Origin: Chitinophagales bacterium
GTDB lineage: Bacteria; Bacteroidota; Bacteroidia; Chitinophagales; UBA8649
Assembly (NCBI GenBank): GCA_016777395.1
Contig: JADHRO010000100.1
Coordinates: 1 to 7,484 of the forward strand
Direction: 5' to 3'
Length of the DNA: 7,484 nt
A program made the position numbers and the translations under genes. The notes under the pieces were generated by a model. It was given only the letters and a program-made list of their open reading frames with translations, searched no databases and was not told the DNA's origin. Positions 1 through 5,361 of the stretch are shown here, piece after piece. Position 1 is the first letter of the stretch. Every line of letters begins with the position of its first letter.

Positions 1-675
1 GACAACGCCATAATTGGTTTTGATTACAAAGCTAACGTGGCTAAAACAGCGCAGTTTTATGGTCAATTTGTAATGGATGAGTTTAATTTTTCTCAAATTA
101 GTCAATTGAATGGCTGGTGGGGAAACAAATACGCCATTCAGCAAGGGTTTAAATACATAAATGTTGGAGGAGTGGATAATTTAGATTTACAATTAGAATA
201 CAATATGGCTCGACCATTTATTTATACACACAGTGGCAAAAATGGTCAACAATTAGCCAATTACACCCATTACAATCAAGAGTTAGCCCATCCATTAGGT
301 GCTAATTTCAGAGAAACCATCGGAATTGTTAAGTATCAACCTGCAGGCCTTCCTGAACTAAATCTTCAGCTAAAATATATTAATGCCGTCCATGGTAATG
401 ATACAACTGGCACCTTGTATGGAGGGGATATTTTTCAAACCTCTAATGGGGGTTTGGCAACCAATGAATTTGATAATTGGGTTGGGCAAGGAACAGCCTA
501 TCGAACAAACTTTATTGAGTTAATGGCATCGTATCAATTTTGGCACAATATGTATGCTGATTTTAATGTAAGCTATCGATCTGTTAATAGCGATATTGAT
601 GAAGAAGATAGAAATATTATCTGGATTGGCGTTGGATTACGAATGAATGTAGCATTTAAGCCCATGCACTATTAA
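1..675 (+). CDS. Outer-membrane beta-barrel protein, RemB/Wzi-like, 3' part only
   Basis: The reading frame is already open at base 1 and ends at the TAA at 673-675, so this is the C-terminal ~224 residues of a longer protein. The first ATG-like codon in frame (GTG at 37) is internal and not a real start. The visible part has alternating aromatic/polar strands typical of an outer-membrane barrel and ends in an aromatic residue (…KPMHY), as barrel proteins recognised by the BAM machinery usually do. Motifs such as YGQFVMDEF, GWWGNKYAIQ, NLDLQLEYN, ARPFIYTHS and AHPLGANF are those I associate with the Bacteroidota family annotated as gliding motility protein RemB or capsule-assembly Wzi-like protein. 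RemB is a mobile cell-surface protein in Flavobacterium gliding, while Wzi anchors capsule. Which role applies here cannot be told without the N-terminal part. The next gene starts 11 nt after the stop, so co-transcription is possible. Confidence 0.65.
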   Translation, partial: DNAIIGFDYKANVAKTAQFYGQFVMDEFNFSQISQLNGWWGNKYAIQQGFKYINVGGVDNLDLQLEYNMARPFIYTHSGKNGQQLANYTHYNQELAHPLGANFRETIGIVKYQPAGLPELNLQLKYINAVHGNDTTGTLYGGDIFQTSNGGLATNEFDNWVGQGTAYRTNFIELMASYQFWHNMYADFNVSYRSVNSDIDEEDRNIIWIGVGLRMNVAFKPMHY

Positions 676-686
676 AAATTTATGTT

Positions 687-1232
687 ATGAAAATTTATAC
701 CAAAACAGGAGACTTAGGAGAAACATCATTGTTCGGAGGAAAGCGAATATCTAAATCTGACTTGAAGATAGACTGTTATGGAACAGTGGATGAGTTAAAT
801 TCTCATATTGGATTGGTGAAAGATGTATGCAAAAGCGAACAACATACCGAACTAAAAAGAATACAAGAAGAACTCTTTACGATTGGAGCAATTTTAGCTA
901 CACCTGTGGGGAAAGTCAATACTTTTTTTAAAAACATAGAGCAAACGGATATAGATACTATAGAAAATCTGATAGATTCTATGAATCAAGAGCTTAGTGA
1001 GCTCGATGCTTTTATACTACCTGGAGGACATCCGCATGTTTCTTATTGTCATATTGCACGTACTGTCTGCAGACGTGCTGAACGGATAACTGTTGCCTTA
1101 GCACAAGTTGAAGAAGTTAATGTATTGATTATCCAATATTTAAATAGATTGTCGGACTACCTTTTTGTTCTTGCCAGGAAATTTGCCAATGATTTGTCCG
1201 TTGTCGAAGTGAAATGGCTTCCAAAAAAATAA
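687..1232 (+). CDS. Cob(I)alamin adenosyltransferase, PduO type
   Basis: This 181-aa cytosolic enzyme transfers the 5'-deoxyadenosyl group of ATP to cob(I)alamin, giving adenosylcobalamin, the cofactor of methylmalonyl-CoA mutase and related enzymes. The N-terminal ATP loop TKTGDLGETSLFGGKR (residues 5-20) and the YGTVDELNSHIG segment (31-42) are diagnostic of the PduO/MMAB family rather than CobA or EutT. The helix ARTVCRRAER (124-133) carries R125, R129, R130 and E132, matching R186, R190, R191 and E193 of human MMAB. YLNRLSDYLFVLAR (151-164) completes the active site. Length is normal for the family and no key residue is missing. The ATG at 687 puts the conserved KIYTKTGD block at the extreme N-terminus, as expected. 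No promoter box is visible in the 11-nt gap, so it may be transcribed with the barrel gene upstream. The physiological partner is not in the window. Confidence 0.93.
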   Translation: MKIYTKTGDLGETSLFGGKRISKSDLKIDCYGTVDELNSHIGLVKDVCKSEQHTELKRIQEELFTIGAILATPVGKVNTFFKNIEQTDIDTIENLIDSMNQELSELDAFILPGGHPHVSYCHIARTVCRRAERITVALAQVEEVNVLIIQYLNRLSDYLFVLARKFANDLSVVEVKWLPKK

Positions 1233-1237
1233 TATAA

Positions 1238-1260
1238 AAAAGTGGTTATTTATAACTTTT
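1238..1260 (+). terminator. Weak AT-rich hairpin after the adenosyltransferase gene
   Basis: Directly after the stop at 1230-1232, GTTAT (1245-1249) and ATAAC (1252-1256) are inverted around TT, with flanking AAAAGT (1238-1243) opposite the T-run at 1257-1260. The stem is short and imperfect (unpaired GT/G on the left arm), and the T-run is only four bases. It could be a weak intrinsic terminator. However, it overlaps the place where the -33 element of the next promoter should lie, so part of the symmetry may be coincidental. Confidence 0.25.
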
Positions 1261-1264
1261 AGCT

Positions 1265-1272
1265 TATTTTTG
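1265..1272 (+). promoter_or_regulatory. -7 promoter box of the 73-aa DUF2795-type gene
   Basis: TATTTTTG matches the Bacteroidota -7 consensus TAnnTTTG exactly and ends 22 nt before the ATG at 1295. No perfect TTG -33 element is seen; GTGGTT at 1242-1247 lies at about the right distance (17 nt). Transcription would start a few bases downstream, near 1278, giving a leader of about 15-18 nt without a Shine-Dalgarno sequence. Confidence 0.65.
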
Positions 1273-1294
1273 CACGCTATTAAAAAAACCGCCT

Positions 1295-1516
1295 ATGTTT
1301 TGGACATTAGAACTAGCTACTTATCTTGAAGATGCGCCTTGGCCATCAGTAAAAGATGATCTTATTGATTACGCTATTCGATCAGGAGCTCCAGTTGAAG
1401 TTATTGAAAATCTACAAGAGCTGGAAGATGACGATGAAATCTATGAAGGGATAGACGACATTTGGCCTGATTACCCTACAAAAGACGATTTCTTCTTCGA
1501 TGAAGAAGAGTATTAA
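1295..1516 (+). CDS. Small acidic DUF2795-type protein of unknown function
   Basis: This 73-aa protein matches, from memory, a very conserved small Bacteroidota protein annotated as DUF2795 domain-containing. Recognisable blocks are the start FWTLELATYLEDAPWP (2-17), DDLIDYAIRSGAP (21-33), VIENLQELEDD (36-46) and the aromatic/acidic end DIWPDYPTKDDFFFDEEEY. It contains 24 Asp/Glu against only 3 Lys/Arg, so it is strongly anionic. There is no signal peptide or membrane segment, so it should be cytosolic. It has its own promoter upstream and a strong terminator 10 nt after the stop, so it is probably a monocistronic and well expressed unit. Function is unknown. The acidity could suit binding to a basic partner such as a ribosomal or nucleic-acid-binding protein, but that is speculation. 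The start is firm: it sits at the expected distance from the promoter and the family begins at this residue. Confidence 0.85.
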   Translation: MFWTLELATYLEDAPWPSVKDDLIDYAIRSGAPVEVIENLQELEDDDEIYEGIDDIWPDYPTKDDFFFDEEEY

Positions 1517-1525
1517 AATTCTAAT

Positions 1526-1560
1526 AAAATGCCCGATATTGAATATTGGGCATTTTTGTT
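1526..1560 (+). terminator. Strong intrinsic terminator after the DUF2795-type gene
   Basis: AAATGCCC (1527-1534) pairs with GGGCATTT (1548-1555). The arms extend inward through a G-T pair and ATATT/AATAT, and outward by one more A-T pair, leaving a tight loop. T-rich sequence follows (five T to 1557, then GTT). It starts 10 nt after the TAA at 1514-1516. It is the only convincing intrinsic terminator in the window. Confidence 0.88.
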
Positions 1561-1813
1561 TCTAAGCTGAAAGGAATTTAGAAATAGGCTAGCTTAACTT
1601 CAACCATTTAGAATTGTCCTACTAGCAAAATATTAGACTCATTTTTGGCATCAAATTATAGTATTTAAGCCTCAAGAATAAATTAATACCGCAGTCATTT
1701 GTAAACGAGAAAACGGTTTAGTTTGATCAAATCTCCAACTAGCCATTTTTTAAATGACTTATTTTTAAGTAATAAGGTGTTCATTCTTATTTCGCTATTC
1801 AATATAATCCCCG
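1561..1813. other. Gene-free stretch between the terminator and the prfC promoter
   Basis: No ORF of credible length, tRNA or recognisable RNA is seen on either strand. It contains only small elements: TAAGCT/AGCTTA inverted at 1563-1596; ATTTAGAA repeated directly at 1576-1583 and 1606-1613; a 7-of-8 match to the -7 box (CATTTTTG, 1640-1647) with TTG at 1614-1616 but a long 23-nt spacer; the palindrome TTTGATCAAA (1722-1731); and two adjacent hairpins, CATTT/AAATG (1744-1756) and ACTTA/TAAGT (1757-1770). Each is of a size expected by chance in AT-rich DNA. Together they could be regulatory sites for prfC. Confidence 0.4.
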
Positions 1814-1821
1814 TATTTTTG
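1814..1821 (+). promoter_or_regulatory. -7 promoter box of prfC
   Basis: TATTTTTG is an exact match to TAnnTTTG and ends 19 nt before the ATG at 1841. A degenerate -33 element may be TTCG (1791-1794), 19 nt upstream; no perfect TTG is present. The predicted leader is about 12-14 nt. An out-of-frame ATG at 1837-1839 lies just before the real start, forming ATGCATGAG. Confidence 0.62.
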
Positions 1822-1840
1822 CAGCTCAATTAATTGATGC

Positions 1841-3448
1841 ATGAGCTTAATCGAGGAAATTCAAAAAAGGAAAACCTTTGCCGTAATAGCGCACCCAGAT
1901 TCTGGAAAGACGACACTGACGGAAAAACTTTTACTATTTGGTGGAGCTATCCAAACAGCAGGAGCGGTAAAATCCAATAAAATTAAGAAAGCTACTACTT
2001 CGGATTTTATGGAGATTGAAAAACAGAGAGGAATATCTGTAGCTACCTCGGTAATGGCCTTCGAATATCGTGATACACTGATTAATATTCTAGATACGCC
2101 AGGACATAAGGACTTTGCAGAAGACACCTACAGAACCTTAACAGCTGTTGATAGTGTAATACTCGTAATTGATTGCGTAAAGGGCGTAGAAGAGCAAACA
2201 GAGCGCTTAATGGAGGTCTGTAGGATGCGGAAAACTCCTGTAATTGTGTTTATTAACAAACTGGATCGAGATGGACGAGACCCTTATGACTTATTGGATG
2301 AACTAGAAAACAAGTTGGAAATCAAGGTTCGCCCATTGACATGGCCTATCGGTATGGGCAAGACCTTCAAAGGAGTGTATAATCTTGCTCAAGATGAACT
2401 TAATCTTTTCTCAGCTGGACAAAAGCAAGATGACATTTTACAATTTAAGGATTTAGACACCCCCGATCTTGACGAGAAAATTGGAGGAGAATATGCAAAT
2501 ACATTGCGAGAAGATGTAGAATTGATTCAAGGAGTATATGAAGATTTTGATGCAGCACCATACTTAAGCGGGGAGATTGCACCTGTATTCTTTGGCAGTG
2601 CCGTTAATAATTTTGGAGTAAAGGAAATGCTAGATACATTTATTGAGTTTGCTCCAAATCCTAAAAAAAGAGAAACCCAGGCTAGGGAAGTGGAGCCTAC
2701 AGAAAAAAAGTTTACTGGTTTTGTTTTTAAAATCCATGCAAACCTTGACCCCAACCATAGAGATAGAATTGCCTTCTTGCGAATTTGTTCAGGGAAATTT
2801 GAACGAAATACTTTTTATTACCATTCGAGGTTGGATAAAAAAGTACGCTTCAATAATCCAACAAGTTTTATGGCTCAAAAGAAAAATATTATTGAAGAAG
2901 CTTACCCCGGTGATGTGGTTGGATTGTACGATTCTGGAACATTTAAAATTGGTGACACACTTACGGAAGGCGAGAAGCTGTTCTATAAAGGTATTCCAAG
3001 TTTCTCTCCTGAATTATTCAGAGAGGTAATTAATAAAGATCCAATGAAGTCAAAACAATTAGAGAAAGGAGTCAATCAGCTCAGCGATGAGGGTGTTGCT
3101 CAATTGTTTAAGCATAAATTAGGCAATAGAAAGATTATAGGAACAGTGGGACAACTTCAGTTTGAAGTAATACAATACCGCTTGAAGCATGAATATGGTG
3201 CTACCGCAGATTTTAAACCCTTAAATTATTTCAAGGCTTGTTGGATTCTAAGTGAAAATGAAGAAAAGCTGAAAGAATTTATGCGAAGAAAGCATGCAAA
3301 TATTGTTAATGACAAAGATGGAAATCTCGTTTTTTTAGCGGACTCGCCATGGATTCTTAAGGTAGCGAAAGACGACTTTCCAGAAATAAAGTTCTATACA
3401 ACCAGTGATTTTAAAGTGGATGCCTTGTCCCACGACTACCAAGTCTAA
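1841..3448 (+). CDS. prfC: Peptide chain release factor 3
   Basis: This 535-aa translational GTPase removes release factors 1 and 2 from the ribosome after the finished peptide is released. The GTPase motifs are complete: G1 HPDSGKTT (18-25), the switch region QRGIS (62-66), G3 DTPGHKDF (85-92), G4 NKLD (139-142) and G5 GSAV (252-255). RF3-specific signatures separate it from EF-G, LepA and BipA: LLFGGAIQTAGAVKS, EDTYRTLTAVDSVILVID, TWPIGMGK, KFTGFVFKIHANLDPNHRDR and the late EEAYPGDVVGL and GIPSFSPELFR. Length is normal (E. coli protein 529 aa). The C-terminal domain is complete to YTTSDFKV. The ATG at 1841 gives the usual N-terminus, with the phylum promoter box 19 nt upstream. It has its own promoter and a long upstream spacer, so it is probably monocistronic. 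The convergent gene on the other strand stops only 10 nt away, and no terminator hairpin is visible between them. Confidence 0.97.
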   Translation: MSLIEEIQKRKTFAVIAHPDSGKTTLTEKLLLFGGAIQTAGAVKSNKIKKATTSDFMEIEKQRGISVATSVMAFEYRDTLINILDTPGHKDFAEDTYRTLTAVDSVILVIDCVKGVEEQTERLMEVCRMRKTPVIVFINKLDRDGRDPYDLLDELENKLEIKVRPLTWPIGMGKTFKGVYNLAQDELNLFSAGQKQDDILQFKDLDTPDLDEKIGGEYANTLREDVELIQGVYEDFDAAPYLSGEIAPVFFGSAVNNFGVKEMLDTFIEFAPNPKKRETQAREVEPTEKKFTGFVFKIHANLDPNHRDRIAFLRICSGKFERNTFYYHSRLDKKVRFNNPTSFMAQKKNIIEEAYPGDVVGLYDSGTFKIGDTLTEGEKLFYKGIPSFSPELFREVINKDPMKSKQLEKGVNQLSDEGVAQLFKHKLGNRKIIGTVGQLQFEVIQYRLKHEYGATADFKPLNYFKACWILSENEEKLKEFMRRKHANIVNDKDGNLVFLADSPWILKVAKDDFPEIKFYTTSDFKVDALSHDYQV

Positions 3449-3458
3449 GGCTTAAAAA

Positions 3459-4034
3459 TTAACTATGTAAGGCACGAAGTAATTTATCTTCGACCAGCAC
3501 CAATAATTTATCCGGCGAATATTTTCGCCAGTTTAAGGACTGCAACTCTTGGTTACTGTGCATGTAATAATGAATATTTTCACTCATCATTTCTTCAAGA
3601 ACATGCGCATTAAAATTAACGAAAGCAATCCAACCTCCTTCATCAATAATATCATTGAACCACTCGTCATAATAATCCTCTGATTGGCCATGGAAATTAA
3701 GTACATTTTCTCCAATAATGATAAATCGATAGATCCCATTTTTTGTAAGTGCATCAATGACATCTCTTTTAAAAAACATAATATCATTATTGATAGTATC
3801 ATTCCATTCACCTAACAATTCAACAACCGCCATTCCATCATCATAATCGACAAACAAAATCTTAATAAAAAGGGTAGGTGACCCAATATAATCCCACTGC
3901 GGGTGAATGGCATGGTCGTAAATCGCGTGGGTAAATTCAAATTCTGAATACTCCCGCTCGAAAAATGGAGAATATTCATCTTCTTCTGCTTTGTACAAAT
4001 CACGCCAACGCCAATAGGGTTCTATTCCATGCAT
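3459..4034 (-). CDS. Conserved hypothetical protein encoded with murQ
   Basis: I cannot assign a function. The 191-aa product resembles a Bacteroidota-restricted family that I recall seeing as a hypothetical protein; I cannot name a domain. It has no signal peptide or membrane helix, so it should be cytosolic. It is acidic and rich in Trp and Tyr (W8, W10, W47, W77, W125, W135, W169), with striking blocks MHGIEPYWRWRDLY (1-14), FEREYSEFEF (25-34), HPQWDYIGSPTLFIKIL (44-60), ELLGEWNDTINNDIMFFKRDVID (from 72), FIIIGENVLNFH (104-115) and GGWIAFVNF (133-141). Alternating strands and helices suggest a compact alpha/beta fold. Its ATG starts one base after the TAG of murQ, so the two genes are almost certainly one operon with coupled translation. 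That makes a cell-wall recycling role possible but unproven. Its stop lies 10 nt from the stop of prfC. Confidence 0.88.
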   Translation of the reverse strand: MHGIEPYWRWRDLYKAEEDEYSPFFEREYSEFEFTHAIYDHAIHPQWDYIGSPTLFIKILFVDYDDGMAVVELLGEWNDTINNDIMFFKRDVIDALTKNGIYRFIIIGENVLNFHGQSEDYYDEWFNDIIDEGGWIAFVNFNAHVLEEMMSENIHYYMHSNQELQSLNWRKYSPDKLLVLVEDKLLRALHS

Positions 4035-4035
4035 A

Positions 4036-4842
4036 CTAATTATTTAAGGCCTCAATCGCCAGTTTTACACTATTAAATTTTAACAACTTTTCCTTCGCTA
4101 TTGTTTTATCCACCCCGGTTGCTTCTACAATCATTTTAACGCCTCTCGCTACCAATTTATGATTACTTAGCTGCATGTTTACCATTTTGTTATCCTCAAC
4201 GCGACCAATTTTTATCATTGCGGAAGTACTAATCATATTTAAAATTAACTTTTGAGCAGTACCCGCTTTCATCCGTGTGCTTCCAGTAACAAACTCCGGG
4301 CCGACCACGCATTCGATTGGATAATTAGCAACGGTAGCCAAAGGACTTCCTGCATTGCATGTAATACAGGCGGTAGATATATTATTGGAATTACATGCTT
4401 CCAATCCAGCTATAACATACGGTGTTGTTCCAGATGCCGCTATCCCGATTACAATATCCTTTGCCGTAACTGCAAATTCAGATAAATCTTCCCATGCCAA
4501 ATGCTTACTATCTTCGGCAAACTCCACTGCTTTTCTAATCGCTTTATCTCCTCCAGAAATAATCCCAGTAACCAAATCATGAGATACACCAAAAGTAGGA
4601 GGACATTCACTTGCATCGACAATACCTAATCGACCACTAGTTCCAGCACCTATATAGAAAAGACGACCCCCGGAAAGCAATTTATCACTAACTAAATCAA
4701 CCACCGATTCAATTTGGTTGATGCATTTGGCAACTGCTAAAGGGACAGTCTGATCCTCCCTATTCATATTTTGCAAAAGCTCATTGGTAGTCATTTTATC
4801 TAAATGTCGATAGTTGGAATCTTTTTCAGTAGTCTTTATCAT
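4036..4842 (-). CDS. murQ: N-acetylmuramic acid 6-phosphate etherase
   Basis: This cytosolic peptidoglycan-recycling enzyme cleaves the D-lactyl ether of MurNAc 6-phosphate to GlcNAc 6-phosphate and D-lactate. The 268-aa product is one SIS sugar-isomerase domain: GAGTSGRLGIVDASECPPTFG (from 65), GIAASGTTPYVIAGLE (133-148), GPEFVTGSTRMKAGTAQK (181-198). E79 and E110 match the catalytic Glu83 and Glu114 of E. coli MurQ. The opening DSNYRHLDKMTTNELL is typical of the family. I chose the ATG at 4842. The same frame stays open to an ATG at 4968, but that would add 42 residues unlike the family and would run through the divergent gene's promoter and signal peptide. The protein is shorter than E. 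coli MurQ (298 aa) at its C-terminus. A promoter lies immediately upstream, and the 191-aa gene follows after 1 nt. No MurNAc kinase or transporter is in the window. Confidence 0.95.
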   Translation of the reverse strand: MIKTTEKDSNYRHLDKMTTNELLQNMNREDQTVPLAVAKCINQIESVVDLVSDKLLSGGRLFYIGAGTSGRLGIVDASECPPTFGVSHDLVTGIISGGDKAIRKAVEFAEDSKHLAWEDLSEFAVTAKDIVIGIAASGTTPYVIAGLEACNSNNISTACITCNAGSPLATVANYPIECVVGPEFVTGSTRMKAGTAQKLILNMISTSAMIKIGRVEDNKMVNMQLSNHKLVARGVKMIVEATGVDKTIAKEKLLKFNSVKLAIEALNN

Positions 4843-4846
4843 TACA

Positions 4847-4874
4847 CAAAAATGATAGTTTTTCTTAAATCCAA
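4847..4874 (-). promoter_or_regulatory. Putative murQ promoter, possibly leaderless
   Basis: Read on the minus strand, TTG (4874-4872), a 17-nt spacer and CATTTTTG (4854-4847) match the Bacteroidota -33/-7 pattern TTG-N17-TAnnTTTG with one mismatch (C for T). The -7 box ends only 4 nt before the ATG at 4842, so transcription would begin at or within a few bases of the start codon. Confidence 0.5.
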
Positions 4875-4886
4875 GCAGCTTTATCT

Positions 4887-4894
4887 TATTTTTG
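4887..4894 (+). promoter_or_regulatory. -7 promoter box of the rhodanese lipoprotein/HMG-CoA lyase pair
   Basis: TATTTTTG matches TAnnTTTG exactly and ends 14 nt before the ATG at 4909. No clear TTG -33 element is seen 17-23 nt upstream. It faces the murQ promoter, with only 32 nt between the two -7 boxes. Confidence 0.6.
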
Positions 4895-4908
4895 TAGAAA
4901 TTTACCTG

Positions 4909-5355
4909 ATGAAAACTACATATTTTGGAATAATCATTGCCAGCTTTCTGCTTGTTGCTTGCAAGCAATCAGCATCTAACAAAGATATAAAGGAAGAAAT
5001 CATCCAAGAAAGTGGGTTGAGAAATATGCAAATCAAGACAGCTCATTTATTGTTAAAGCCAAATTTATTTAAAATAAAACTGGATAATGATACAAACGTA
5101 ATCCTATTGGATATTCGAACCCCTAAAGAGTTAGCGGAGAATGGAAACATAGCAGGTGCAAAAAACTATGATTTTTACGCAGAAAATTTCAAGTCCCATA
5201 TTGATGCGATAGATAGAGAAACTCCGATCATGCTTTATTGCAGGAGTGGAGGGCGAAGTGGCAAAGCGGCTGCTATGTTGAAAGAAATGGGGTTCGAGCA
5301 GGTCTATGATTTAAATGGCGGCTATTCTGCTTGGTTAGCTGCAGGGTATCAATAA
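4909..5355 (+). CDS. Rhodanese-like domain lipoprotein
   Basis: This 148-aa protein begins with a lipoprotein signal peptide: Lys2, a hydrophobic stretch (5-16) and a lipobox ending LVAC at Cys18, followed by KQS. It is therefore likely lipid-anchored and exposed to the periplasm. After a short linker, residues ~45-148 form a single rhodanese domain with LLDIRTPKEL (66-75), NIAGAKNYDFY (80-90), the active-site loop CRSGGRS (111-117, catalytic Cys111) and DLNGGYSAW (134-142). Such domains carry a persulfide sulfur on the cysteine or act in thiol redox chemistry. The substrate here is unknown. The same frame is open from an ATG at 4804, but the ATG at 4909 is the right start because it gives an intact signal peptide and sits 14 nt after a promoter box. 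The next gene begins 6 nt after the stop, so the two are probably co-transcribed. Confidence 0.9.
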   Translation: MKTTYFGIIIASFLLVACKQSASNKDIKEEIIQESGLRNMQIKTAHLLLKPNLFKIKLDNDTNVILLDIRTPKELAENGNIAGAKNYDFYAENFKSHIDAIDRETPIMLYCRSGGRSGKAAAMLKEMGFEQVYDLNGGYSAWLAAGYQ

Positions 5356-5361
5356 AATATT

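Noticed and set aside
1640..1647. CATTTTTG as a second prfC promoter or small-RNA promoter
   Set aside because: It has one mismatch to the box and a 23-nt spacer to the nearest TTG, with no transcript feature or terminator downstream. Kept only as a note in the gene-free stretch.
1861..2127. Minus-strand 88-codon frame inside prfC
   Set aside because: It is antisense to the G-domain of RF3. The open frame follows from the codon pattern of the real gene.
2643..3029. Plus-strand 128-codon frame inside prfC
   Set aside because: It lies wholly within the well-conserved RF3 coding region in another frame. Its translation is low-complexity, with no family resemblance and no start signals.
3441..3453. 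AAGTC/GGCTT hairpin across the prfC stop
   Set aside because: The 5-bp stem includes a G-T pair and is followed by A-rich rather than T-rich sequence, so it does not look like a terminator in either direction.
4252..4582. Two plus-strand frames antisense to murQ
   Set aside because: They are shadows of the conserved murQ coding sequence, with no promoter and no recognisable protein features.
4804..4908. Upstream start of the rhodanese gene at 4804
   Set aside because: It would bury the lipoprotein signal peptide inside the protein and start within the murQ coding region. The ATG at 4909 follows a promoter box and gives a correct lipobox.
4843..4968. N-terminal extension of murQ from an ATG at 4968
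   Set aside because: The extra 42 residues are unlike MurQ proteins and would run across the divergent gene's promoter and signal peptide. The ATG at 4842 gives the family's normal N-terminus.
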